Assembly: GCA_963920665.1 (NCBI GenBank)
Contig: OY987266.1
Coordinates: 11,475,001-11,539,000 of the forward strand
Length of the DNA: 64,000 bases
Origin: Straminergon stramineum
Taxonomy: Eukaryota > Streptophyta > Bryopsida > Hypnales > Calliergonaceae
Direction: 5' to 3'
Below the pieces are notes generated by a model, which did not search any database, was not told the origin of the DNA, and saw nothing but the letters and a program-made list of their open reading frames with translations. Positions 38,947 to 51,320 of the stretch are shown one piece after another. A program made the position numbers and the translations under genes. Numbering within the stretch: position 1 is the first letter of the stretch; every line of letters starts with the position of its first letter.

Positions 38947-41038
38947 GCAGCAACCTCCAAGATTTGGTGACCACCAATTCCCTACTAGCCTATCTTCAAA
39001 CCTTCCATATTCTTTGCTTACATATGAGTGCCATAATATATGGGTTGTTTTGAGGAGATACCACTTGACAATTTCTAGAAGAATATTATATGTTTTGAAA
39101 TTGCTCATCAATAAGTACATTTTCTTTTGGTACTTTGCTATTACAGTGTTTATTTTTATTTTTGAAAAAATGAAAACCAAAATAACATGAGAATTTAGAA
39201 ACAATCATAATTTTTATGATTTCCTTGAATCACATTACAAATCCTTGCAACATCTTTTACCCCTAAACAATTGATATTATAAATTTTAAAAAGATTCTCA
39301 AATTTATAATCACAATTTTATTATTAAACATTTGTCAAAGGTAAGATAGATTATTTATAGTTCCAACTATATTGATTTCAAATTAGACTCAGGATAAATT
39401 TGTTTAATATTTGGAGATGGTATCAAATTGATTTCATTATACATACCAAATGAATTTGATTGGAATTTTGTGTGAATAAGTTACAACTCAAGTTCTTCAT
39501 TAAAATACATACTAACAACTCTTTAAAGATTAATTTTGATAATTTTTTCTAACACAATAACACATTGTAAATAAAGAAAGTTGAAACCACAAATAATGAA
39601 GTCATGTTTCACTTTAAGTGATGAACTTATTTAACATAGTAACTTAGGATGAAATTGTAATAGAGACAAATTTTTTGTGTTTCTTAAGGTTACTTGTAGA
39701 GTTGTAATCAGTTTTTATAATTGAATTATTCATCTATTAAATTGTACTTTATAGTACATCTTCATAGTCATTAGAATGTAGGATATGCAAAGATTCAAAT
39801 GAAGCTAAAAGGTTCATTCACTTCATTGATTGATTTGATTCAAAAACAAAATGAAGAAATTCAATCCTTGAAGTATACAATGTATTCCGCCTTGAAAGAT
39901 GGACTAAAATAGAATTGACCAAAACAAATATTCTTTTGCCTCAAATTAATAAAATTGCAAATCTAAAAAATCCACAATTAATTTTGTGTCATTCTTGTTG
40001 TCATATGGATGTATATTATATACATGCTTTAATCCCTAAAATTCCTTAAGCTTGCAGCCAAATTTTTTGTTTTTATATTTTAGTCAAGTTGATATGGTTT
40101 GACTTTTGCTATAAATTTGGGATTATATTTTGCACACATCCATAAGTTTGGACATGTGTTCTATGAGTTATATTTTAAATAATTTGGCCTCAAAAATGTA
40201 TTTTTGTAGTTATTGAAAGACTAGAGATGGTTTGCCATTTGAGGCCATTGCATACAAATTTATCTTCAAGGCTATAATAATTGTACTTCCAAAAAAATAC
40301 CAACATTTTCCCTCCACTTAAAATAATTCTCATATACAAATTTAAGAAATAGACAACCTACCATTTTGATTGTAGAAAAAAAACATTTTTGAAATTTTCG
40401 TGAATATATAGTTGTTTTTCAATGTTTTCTTCAACTCAAAGATTCTAGTATTGTAAGATATATACATCTTTCACAAAGTAGAGAGAACTTCTAAATTTTG
40501 GTGTACTTGTTCTCAATCTAAGCATGACAACATTCCCTTAAATATTGTAATCTAAACTTCACATCTTTTAATTTTCATTGAATTTTGTACATTGATTGTA
40601 TTGCCATCCTGTCTTTGGTAGAGTCCCTAATTCACAATTTTTATTCATTTGAGGCATATATATAGGGGTAGTGACATCTTCTTCACCAATTCAAACTTCT
40701 TTGAAGAATGAGAGGAAAGTCAAGAAACAAGAGCCAATGAGGAGCCGTTTTGCATGAAGAAGCTATAACATCCCTAATGTAGCTGATTGAGTAGCATGGA
40801 GAATGCAAACTGGAATGAGATTCATTGTTGTAGATGTGGCATACATGGGCACGGGGCGTAGAATGCAGGCAGAGCAAAAGTTGGGTGAAAGTATATTCCA
40901 TGGCAAATCTTCTTCTTTTGCTAAATCTTCTCCATGTCCATTAGGAGTAGTCATAGTTCCTCCACTGTCTTGGATTTTGGTGGAGAATGGGGATGTGCTA
41001 GTTCCAGGTTGCAATTGGCTCTTTGCATGCATGTAGAA
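38947..41038. other. AT-rich spacer, no gene recognised
   Basis: Short open frames only. A TTTAATCCCTAAAATTCC motif at 40028 resembles a TTAA-family terminus, but I found no matching partner. Confidence 0.35.
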
Positions 41039-41134
41039 AGGAGATATTCTTCTTCGGAGAAGTTTTCTCCATGCCCATTCTTCTCCTTTGGAGGTGAAGA
41101 ATGGGCTTGGAGAAAATTTCTCCGAAGAAGAATA
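41039..41134. mobile_element. Short foldback with AGAAGAA-rich arms
   Basis: GATATTCTTCTTCGGAGAAG with CTCCATGCCCATTCTTC pairs against GAAGAATGGGCTTGGAG and CTCCGAAGAAGAATATTC, arms of about 44 bp. Similar GAGAAGAAT motifs recur from 40680 to 41380, so it may be part of a larger decayed element. Confidence 0.55.
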
Positions 41135-41507
41135 TTCTATTTCAGATTACACTATAGCTCCCATTGGCTCCCCATCGATTCTCCACATTTCATCCTCTAA
41201 ACGAATAAGGGGTGTTACACTTCCTTCACCTACCTAATGTTTCCCATTGGTTCCTATTACCTCTCATTCTCCATGGAAATTTTTGATGGTGGAAGAACTA
41301 TGACTACCCCTATTATTCATCTCTTGAGGAGAATAATAGATGTGGAGAAAATTTAGTAGAAGAAAAATATTCTACCACGGAGAGGCATCAGTAAGCCAAG
41401 GGGGAGTCGCAACGTTCCCATTCTTCATACAATGGGTGTGCACTGAAGGTGTCACTTCCCCTAATACCGTTGGGAACTAATCCCCCCCCCCACACACACT
41501 GTCTTAA

Positions 41508-41712
41508 TATTGTTGCAATATTGTTTTAATGGTTACACAATCCAGTATTGAAAGTGTATAGTTGTAGTACAACATCATTACTGCAACAATATAATTTTCA
41601 GTGGGAACAGTGCATCCCATTGAACCTATATTGTTTTAGTACTACTTTTGTACATTAACAATATAATTTCAATATTGGACTGTGAAGCCATGGAAACAGT
41701 ATTGTTTCAATA
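41508..41712. mobile_element. Foldback element with ~60-bp arms
   Basis: The left arm ATTGTTGCAATATTG...CAATCCAGTATTGAAAGT is mirrored by ACTTT-poor inverse text TTTCAATATTGGACTGTGAA...AGTATTGTTTCAAT. Several mismatches. No clear target duplication. Confidence 0.5.
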
Positions 41713-43572
41713 GGGGGGTACTTTCCTGATGACACCATTCGAAAGCTTTCGTTGGAAGCATTCCAAAGATTCATTACACTCCGCCTCTTACTGGACTAAA
41801 ACTGAACAGCGATCAAATTTGACTGATATTTAATCACAGCAGATGACACATTGGAAAACTCAAAATCGGTACGCTTTTAGCGGCCATGTAGGAAAAAGCT
41901 GCTCTCCGTGCAATTTGGCTTTTCTAGGATTGTAGCTATCAGTTGCTACTTGCTAGCATAAGAAAGGCCCTAGCTACAATCTTAGAAGGACAATGACAAT
42001 GACAATGGCCCATGCAAAAAACAGCAGGAATGAAACATTTGTTGGTGGATAGTCTTCGATCAATTGCAATCATAACCTATGTCAGACACTTTCGAGAGAT
42101 CTCTTTGATTCCAGCCAATCAAAGCTTGCAAATGTGGGTGTTCACAACCTCCGTCTTTCATCAGCAATTTAGTCTCACGCAGGGAGTAGAATTAAATATT
42201 TATGGTTTCGTTGGGCTTGACGCCCGCCTGCAAGTGAAGCTAGAGATGATCCGCTCTAGTAGGATGCAAGCTAATAAGGTGTTTCAGTGGTGATGATGAG
42301 ATCCTGTTTGGGTCCCAGTGCCAGAAATTCAGACGGAGGACTTGCTCCGCTTCACGGAAAGTAGCTGAAATCACGTCTCCAAATATTCCTCGCCGAGCAA
42401 TTGTGCATGGACCACGTCTGTCCAGAGGGATGCACGTCACAACCTAGGCTGGGCACTTCCTGCACTGTTCACACACTCAAGGCCAAAGTAGATGGGACTT
42501 AGAATGGTTCCCGATTCTTCCTGTCTGGGTCCTCCACTTCAAGTCAAATTCTTCAGATTCCTTGAAATCCAACAGCTACTGTAGCTAGAACCCCAGGTTC
42601 CTCAAAATGTTGAAGCTTCACGAAATTTTCTGGCATTCTCAATCGAAACTGTGTTTCAAAAGGGTTTCAATGGAGCTGAGAGAGTTCTGAGTTGGCCAGG
42701 CAACTGAAAAGAACCAAAAGTGAATGGAAATTGTCCATGTGTTTCATAAGAAGAAGAAGAAAAGAACCAAAAGTCCAGCTGAACCAATCCTAAATTTTAA
42801 AGCGCAAGGTTTCAGTGGACCACCCTACCCAAAAAACATCTGAGCACGTGATAGTGATAGTTGGTCTAAGCAATTAAAAGTCACTTGTACTCCGTACCAT
42901 TTTAAAGAATTTGATTATAACTTAAATGAAGCCCCAAGGAGGCAGTCACGTATTACTGTACTCCCTCTAAAAACCTCTTAAAAACCTTCCCCATTAGGGA
43001 TTAACTCTATTTTTAGTCTTTGTGTCAATGATATATACATTCTAGAACCAATAACCCATCCTCTAGATCTATGCAAAATCTTCAGCTTAGGTGCTGTCAT
43101 TCAAGCACTCAAAATCCATAAGAAAAGTATTGTATTTCAGCATCGTTTGTAAATGCAACTAGCTCTGTCATTCCTGATGACTTGGTGGCAACAATGGGAT
43201 TCTAGAAATATCTGCTCCCAACCTATACCCGCAACGAGGAAATATGCACTTCATGAACAAATCTTCATAGCACCTACATGGTCACCGAATACATCTTCAA
43301 TACAATTGTTTGAGGAAGCAACAAGTAGAAGGTGCCTCATATGGGCAAGACCAAGCTTGCTAGAAGAGGAATGCTCTCTGATCGCTTGCCACTTCCCCCA
43401 TGAGGTCATTCAACACAGCCAACTCTTACAACCAACACTTACTCAAAGGTCCAAATCAATAAACGGAGCTTTTCAGTGGGACACAAATTGTGCTTGATTT
43501 GGAGGTTTTTAGAGGGACAGAGGGAGTTAGATTTAGAGAGCATGCCCATGTCCCCCAGGACCTTTTGCTTCT
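41713..43572. other. GC-balanced block without recognised gene
   Basis: Short frames on both strands (for example 42012-42293 plus) lack motifs or homology I can recall. May be regulatory, non-coding or decayed genic sequence. Confidence 0.3.
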
Positions 43573-43812
43573 GGGCCGGGGTGGATTGACCCCTCGCTCG
43601 CTCCCAAGGGAAAACCCTGAAATTTTTCATTTGTCACGCACGATAAAATTTGCAAATTTTGAATTCATACTTTCAATCAGAGGCCCCAAATTAGCTACGT
43701 GAGCTATAGAAGATAAAATGATTGAAGCACAAAATAGGGGGTCTTTTTATTTCCATGCACCCGCGGATTGATTAAGGGGGGGACGAGCGAGGGGGTCAAT
43801 CCACCCCGGCCC
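43573..43812. mobile_element. Foldback MITE with 33-bp GC-rich arms
   Basis: GGGCCGGGGTGGATTGACCC continuing to CGCTCGCTCCC at 43573-43605 is repeated as its inverse at 43780-43812 with one or two mismatches. The interior is AT-richer and non-coding. Confidence 0.65.
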
Positions 43813-43952
43813 TCCGTACCTGCATCCGATGGAAATCATATAACTAGTGGAGAATTTTAGATCGCGTTCAACATTCCCTGTAGCTGGGAAGCAGGGCCTA
43901 ATAAATGGACAATGATGCAGGAACTGGAGGGATTCCAGTGGCCGGGCGGGGA

Positions 43953-44480
43953 TGTACTGTAGGACCCAGCCCCGTCCAGTCCAGTCCCGTCCAGTCCACA
44001 TGAAGACAGACAGGCAAGCAGACCATTCAAGGGTCCCTCCTCCGCCAAGCAAGACTCGGACAGCTCGTGCGTTTTCCATAAAACGGGCATGGTCAGTGCG
44101 AGATGCACACTCAATCTTATCTCCACGGCCGCTTGCTCTCGCTGCTTCCTCCCCTCGGCACCACGCAGCTGCCGCACCAGTGCCCTTCGTTGCCAGAGAC
44201 TCTTGTCAACCGCCGGCTCTCTCAGGGAGACAAGGACGGCTCCACTGCACGCTTAGTGCGCTCGATGGACGTATGGGAGCCAGGTAGATCCATTTTGCAG
44301 GGGCGGCGTGTTCATGGTGGCCGGATCAATGGAGAGCTTGCAGCACGTCTCCCCCGCTCTGCGCCTCCAGTTGCTGTTCCGCCGGACTTCAAATCGCTGG
44401 TCGGGTCGTCGTGCACAGAAGCGAGCTAGTGGGACTGAGGCACAATTGTATGGTAGTGAGTTTGTTACATGGGAGAAGGT
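43953..44480 (+). other. GC-rich, CpG-rich island with overlapping open frames
   Basis: All three plus frames stay open for about 300-350 nt here, which is typical of GC-rich DNA rather than proof of coding. A frame starting near 44308 ends at a donor-like EK|GTAATTTG (44477). It could be a promoter with first exon. No product recognised. Confidence 0.3.
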
Positions 44481-46924
44481 AATTTGCTTTGTGACAACGA
44501 GAGAGAGCACGCTAGAATACAACCATGTGACGTCACATGGCTTTGTTCTTGCGTGCCCTCCCCCGCTGTCGCGAAGCAGCTTGGTTACGAAGCTAGTTCA
44601 TAAATTCTTAACTTACATCAGGTTTATGAAGTTTCATCTAAGCTGCAACAAAATAGATTGATTTCCACTCTTGTAAGCACGTCCCATATGATCATCTATT
44701 ATCATCTTCTCAGACTGCAGTGGTTTGAGTCGCAGTGAAAAGAGAAGTAGTACTGGTGTTTTCTGCACGTCTGAGAATACCTTCCGAAAACAAACGCTAG
44801 CTAGAACGTCAAAATTTAGTGACATGGGACGAATATTCAAGACACTAGCATTTGTATACAGGCGAGCTCCTTAAAACCTAAACCAACACTAGTACTAGAT
44901 TTTTGAGTTGTATGCAGTTGAGTGCCACAATTTTGGCGCTCTGAATCGTGCCAATATAACGATAATGACTTTCGAGCTCCTGATGTGGAGTTTCGGACTG
45001 GGTGCCTGGCAATTATCACATCCACCGAGTCTGGCCGGATCGGTCGAAACTCTGAGTGAGTTTTCTACTACTAGCTACATTGTACAAGTTTTGCTGCACG
45101 ATTTTAGCATGTTAGATACAACCAGAAGGTAAGGTTAAATTCAGTACCTGAACATGATTTCTGCTTTATCCCTGCCCACACACGATAACTGAAATGAATG
45201 GGAGAAAACCCCCGAAGAATGACTAATTATTTTTATTGTCTTCCACTCTTGCTTATTATTTTTCATTTAATTTAGTCCCAGCTAACATTATCATGTTGAT
45301 ATGTATTTGAGAACATTGTCAATCTAATCTGTATAGACTTCGGTACCGAAGTCTAGTCCGTCAAGAACAATGTCATTAGGAACATCTCCATTCGTACGTA
45401 TTGATCACAAGGAAGTAGATATTAGTGACTGAGGTTCCTATCCCATGAAAAGGTTATCGACACATTAATTCTAACTGTACCTTGAGATGAACACACAGTC
45501 AGAGGCAGTTTTGGTGAATTCCCATCCTCGAAACAGCTGGCTGCATGGTGGTTGATGCCGTGCTGACAAGAAAATGACCTGAGGGTGTTACAGTCAGTGA
45601 AAGTGAGCCTCAACCAGTCAGTTCAATCTACTACTTTGATGTGTCACGTGCATTCCCATCCACTTACGAAGAATAACAAGCTGCCTTAAAATACTTGAAA
45701 AGTACAGCAATCAATGATTAGTTGGACTTTCTTTACCGGAGACAAATTTTATCTGGCAGCTATCATTGTCAGAAAGATACATAGTTACTCTTTCTGCATC
45801 TGTTACATGTACAACGTACGTATCTTGGAGGCTCAAGTGTCTTCAGCGGTAGAGCCTGCAAGAATTATGATTGTTCATGAGAATTGGTAAGCCTACACAA
45901 CTCCACTGCATGTATGAGTCCAATCGCACCCTCAAATGCAACCCCTACTACCTCCTCATCTTAATCACTCAGCGCAACCAGAGTTCCATTGTAACTTTGT
46001 GACTATTACGAACCGCTACGGCAAGTGCACCCAGAATCGCCCCGAGAATGTGCAATGTACAGAGGGCAGTCATTTCAAGTGACGATTCTAGGTGCACACC
46101 TTGATTACAATCAGCCTCTCCACTTGCACTCCCGTTTGCACTTTGCTGGTTCTGTTAGAAAATCACAACGATTGAGCAGCACTTCGATCAGTGGGGCAAT
46201 AGCAAGTCTATTATTGTCAGTCAATGTGTTAGTACTAAAATGTCGCAAACAACTCTAAGATCATCGAAACTGCATATTCATTCAAATAATTAATAGCAAA
46301 CTTGATATCATTCCACATAAGATACCGTAGCCACCGTGTTTGCAAGTGTATAAAGTTATTAATAGTCTGGGACGTCATTCTCCGTGCTTTTAAAATCTAA
46401 TTATGGACTAATTAACATAGGTGTTGAAGTTCGCTTCCTAACATTTAGCTAGATATGCATCTGCTGAACCTTATTATCGGAGGTCAGACATACATCTGTG
46501 AACACGACACGAGGTCTGGCAATCGGAAGTCGTAAGTAATAAACCAACAGAAATTGCGGCAACCTTTGAAAGAAGAAGCAATTCTGCGTAGCTTACGTTG
46601 ATAAATTTCAGAAAATACAAGCTTATCCTTCCAAGCCAAGCAACCCCTCGGTGCATTCTGTAGATCAACGATCAAACTCCATCCTGCAGTTAAGGCTGGT
46701 TGAATTGGGTTGCAAAAGCAAATAGCTATCGCTGTCTCTCTGTACAGAATCTGGTCCAATCATGCCAATGTAGAACGTACGTACCTCTTGCTCACACCTG
46801 TGGTTCCGGAATTAGTCAACTTCAACCCAATCAAACGGGATCAACAGGGAAATTTCAGCAGCTTCCCTGCAACATGTATTCTGAAAAGAAGCAACTAATT
46901 AGAACATGTCGAAGCCATTTCCTA
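44481..46924. other. ORF-poor GC-balanced spacer
   Basis: Nothing supported. A donor-like AGAAG|GTAAGG sits at about 45129. No homologous protein seen. Confidence 0.3.
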
Positions 46925-47107
46925 AAACTGATATTTCGTTAAAATGGCGGTATTCATACGCCAATTTTCCATTTATTTATTAGGACTGATATACATTTCA
47001 AACCGCATGGTCTGAAATCTAGGAGAGGTATACATTTCAGACCACACGATCTGAACCTGAAAAATGCCGAGTTTGTGGAATATCGACATTTTAACGAAAA
47101 ATCCGTT
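46925..47107 (+). mobile_element. TIR element N, copy 1
   Basis: The ends GATATTTCGTTAAAATGGCG and TCGACATTTTAACGAAAAAT are inverted copies. The interior holds inverted TATACATTTCAGACC/GGTCTGAAAT blocks. A second copy in opposite orientation lies about 600 bp downstream. Confidence 0.65.
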
Positions 47108-47702
47108 CTAAGAGAAACTTTACAATGGACGAGCAGGTTTCACTGCCCAGAGGTGCATGAGCCTGTTAATATCTTCGATCATGAATCTGCGAGGACCAGT
47201 TCTACCATTCTCAGGAACTATTGTTTGGTCGCAATTGCAAGGACCAATGCCTGATCATCTGGGAGGACACAACTTGACTACACTGTTTGATATCCGATTT
47301 GTGCATGTGAGTCTAATTAAGCAGACTGAGACACAAAGTCGGCTCTGGAGTCTGGACTCAAGGGAAAGCAGACTTCACATTGACAATAGCTACTTAGCTA
47401 GGTGCGAAGAAGTTAGAGTAGGATTTAACATTTTAACTTGAAAAGAGGGCGGGTATTCCCAGGACAGAGCCTCTAGTAGCGCAGCTGCTTGTTTTAAATT
47501 GGTGCAGGTTGAATAGAAATATTACAGTATTGTACTAGTTCCCAGAAATTATCTTTTGTAGACACGCTAATTTTGCAGGGGTTACGATTTCTGCACCCTC
47601 ACAAGTAGGGTAACTCACTGTGGTTTTGCAATTTCAGTTATAGTAACCATACTAAAAGAGTCAATCGCCCCAGCCTATTGAATGAAGTGAGCAGTAGACT
47701 AT
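47108..47702. other. Spacer between inverted N copies
   Basis: Holds a 94-codon frame (47157-47441) with no recognisable features. It is bracketed by the two inverted N elements. Confidence 0.3.
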
Positions 47703-47852
47703 AACGGATATTTCGTTAAAACTGCGGTATTCCACAAACTTGCCACTATGAGGTTCAGACCGTGCGGTCTGAAATGTATACCGCTCCTAGATTTCAAAAC
47801 CTTGCGGTCTGAAATCTACACCAGTCCTAGAAAATAAATGGAAAAATGGCGT
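47703..47852 (-). mobile_element. TIR element N, copy 2 (one end missing)
   Basis: Reads GGATATTTCGTTAAAACTGC through GGTCTGAAATGTATACC to AAATGGAAAAATGGCGT, the inverse of copy 1, but the distal terminal repeat is lost. Confidence 0.6.
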
Positions 47853-48430
47853 TCTATGTCTGTTCTATATACAATGCCTGTTAGGAGTTTAGGACGAACG
47901 TGAAAATGCCCTGATGAGATATACTTGTGTACAAGTAAATCACAGACCTTGTTTAAACCAAATCTTTGACCCTACTCGTCTTGTTTGTTACAATAGCAAA
48001 ATTTCAAGATACTGACACTTCTGCAGTCGCCCATCTGGAACCTGAGCAATATGATTATCCTTTGAAAATGAAAACAGACAATGTGAAGATCAGTATGTAA
48101 CGTCAATTGGTGGTATTACAGTACATTGGAACCTTTCAAAACACTTGTTCTAAAACCTAAACCCAAAATTGTTTTAGATTTAAAACCTTTACATACATAT
48201 ATTTCATAAATTTGGGTATTAGAATTGCCCTACTTTCACAAAATTGATGTCATATAGATGTAAAGGAAAAAATCTATATAAGACTAATGAAGTAGGAATG
48301 AGAGGATGCAAGCTAAAAAACAATTATCCAATAATTATTGTATGTTATGATATAATATAATTTCATAACTATTTAAATGGGTTTGATTCAAACACAAGTG
48401 TAAACACAAGTGTATTAACATTTATATATA

Positions 48431-48631
48431 CAGGTAGAACCTCTCTTATTGCATATTTTGTTAGTTCATAATATCAGAAGTTCATGGGTGGGTCTAATTT
48501 CAAGATTTTTTTCTAGAAAGTAATGTAGTTAGATGCCAAGTTAGTTAGTGGCCATTAATGCACCTCTGCAAATGCATAAACCTCTCATAGTGCACAGTCC
48601 CAACACTATGCATTAAGAGAGGTTCTACTTG
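48431..48631. mobile_element. pogo/Emigrant-like MITE
   Basis: The terminal repeats CAGGTAGAACCTCTCTTATT and AATGCATTAAGAGAGGTTCTACTTG-type inverse resemble the CAGTA..ACCTCT ends of plant Emigrant (pogo-derived) MITEs. TA precedes the left end; the right flank is AA. 201 bp, no coding capacity. Confidence 0.65.
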
Positions 48632-51320
48632 AATTTAGCATGGAGGACTTCAATTTCCCCTGATGAAATAGGTGCAAATTCAAATACCCTAATTAAAATT
48701 TTAGATTTCAATATGCTAATGATATATTATGAAATAAGAACAACCAATCCAGATTCACAAGGTCCTTACCAAATGTAAGTAATGCAAGAAGCCAAGAATT
48801 ACCACCTCTAGAAAAAAAGAAATTTTATATTCCTAAACATAAGCTTTGACTTTCATATGCTAATCTATTGCATCAATGTTGAATCTCCTATAGGTAACAA
48901 ATAATATTTTGTTACTTAGGAACTTTGTCTCTAATATCATTGATTTGATAAGTTCTTATATTGAAGAGACAAAACATCATTGAGTACATGACAATAAAAA
49001 TGGAGAACATAAACAAAGACTACTAGACTCTAGTATCAAGACATAAGTCCTAGGAGTGATTATATATTTCAATGTAAACATAAGTCCTAGGAGTGACCAT
49101 ATGTTTTAATGCAATGGGACTATACTTTCATATTAAAAACATCTTTTAACAGTTGGATCTCTGTAGTCATGTCCAATGAAGGGGTTTAAGAAACCACCAC
49201 AATTTTAAAGGTCAAAATTAAAAGGTATATAGAGGTACCATATTTTCTACATCCAATCATCCATTGTGTGGTTGCTATGTCCATAGAAAAGAGCTTCACT
49301 AAAGTTCTTAGTACAATGAGATAAAACTTTGGTCTTTGTCATATTCTCATGAAGATGATAAAATTTCAAGAAATATATAATTTTCCAAGGACTTCAAATG
49401 TGTACCAACTAACTAAGCCAAGTTTAATAAGCCCAAGCCCAAGCCCAGCCTACAAAGTTAACATTACATTTTTGTTGCTTTGAACCACACTATTTTTAAG
49501 AATAAGAGAAAGGTCATTATTTCACAAACTAAATTCCAAAGTTTCACAATTGCTGAAATGAGAAATTGTGAACTGCAACTCTTTCACAACTCCCGAGGTG
49601 GAATTGCATTATCGCAGCCAGTTGCTTGAACAGCAATTTCAGACTCTACACTAGGTCCCACAAGTTTCATATTCTAATTTTAATTTGAACAAAACTAATA
49701 ATTTCCCATTCATTACAAAGAAACAAATGAGACAGGTAAGGGAATTAAGTTACAAAAAGCATCCGAAAGTCCTGCTGCAGGACTGCAAATCATGCAAATA
49801 GTAGCTTGCAAATAGTTAGAGAAGAATGTTCTCAGCAGCTCAGCTATTGGGTGAGGCTTTGAAGGAGGAGGCCAGGAGCCGGGCCAAAGCATGAGACAAT
49901 GAATTGTACCGTAATAGATAGCTTTTCTACAACAAAAAGAACATAGCTGGGCTCACAAATGATATAAAGTTTGAGTAACAAAAAGAGAAAGACAAAATAC
50001 AACCAGTATTTTCCCAAATGTGTCTGTATTTGTGTTTAGAATGGGTTTCTTATAACCCTCTAATTTAAATGAAATCAAAGGAACCCCTACAGAAAAAAGA
50101 AAAAAAAAGGAAAGCAAAAAATATTTTTAAAAAAAGGAAAAATTAAGGAAAAAGAGTTGGTAGAAGTTGTCATCAGATTGCAGTATTATTATTTCTTAAG
50201 TCACTAAATATCAAGAATAGAATAAGATATTTTAGAATGACAATTTTGTGCTTTGTTTTCTAACACAATAACCTGACTTGACTCTTGTATCACTAGAGTT
50301 TTTTTTATAGAATAATCATAGTGATATCTTGAAATACAAGAACTAGTGACTCATAAGAAATTGAATACCATGTCGTATAAAAGTATGCCTCAACATTTAA
50401 TAAGGCACTTCTTCCCCTTGACAAACATTGATGACCCTCACCTAATGTTGATAAAAAAAAAAATGTTGCAATTGCTATGAACTCACCCCACTTGTTTTAA
50501 AAAATGACAAACCTAAAACACATGGATAATTTTAAGTGCCTTTATCCCCAAAAGAAGATTTAGTTTGCATGTCTCCTATCATATAATCTTGAGTACAAAG
50601 TTGATGAAAATCTTACAAGTGTATAGCTCATTGATTGAAAAGTTCAAAAATCCTCTAGAATAATCTTAATATGATGTTCCTATAATCTCATATATAAAAA
50701 ATTCATTCAAAGATAGTTTGAGAATGAATTTCTTGTTGTCTCAAATCATAAGAATTGAGACAATAATAAGACATTGTAAGCAATGTCACGTATTCAAACA
50801 ACTTGATTCCAAAACACTTAATTAAAACAAGGAGTTCTAACACCAATCACACCATCTTCCATGCAAAGATATTGGTATACTCAAACCTCTTCATTTTGCC
50901 CAAGATTATGACTTTTGAAAAGGACATTAATGAATATCTTGGAGACTTGCCACACTATAATTGACCATAGCATACTTGTCACAAATTCGATCTATGCTAT
51001 CAGTGAAAAAGAGGGACCTCAGGTGAGTGAGGGAACGTGAAAAAGGAAATCATACTCCTCTGAAATGCCCAATGCCCTTCACTAAACTGTTCACACAACT
51101 ATTTCCAAACACATATTCACGAAGCTGAAGAAGCCAAATGCCAACTTAGATACTACCAGCTGATTTACTACTTAAACCAGGACACCTAGTAAACTTGCTT
51201 CAGGAGAGATAATAAGTCCCCCTGCATTTCTTTTATTCTTTTCCTTGACAGAAATGAAAAAAATTCCTCCATTTCAGATTACTCTTTCAAAGAATCTTCC
51301 TGCTACCTTCGATGGACAGG
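48632..51320. other. AT-rich spacer, no gene recognised
   Basis: No coding or RNA-gene signal. Two near-identical pieces CATAAGTCCTAGGAGTGA occur about 37 bp apart near 49043 and 49079. Confidence 0.35.
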
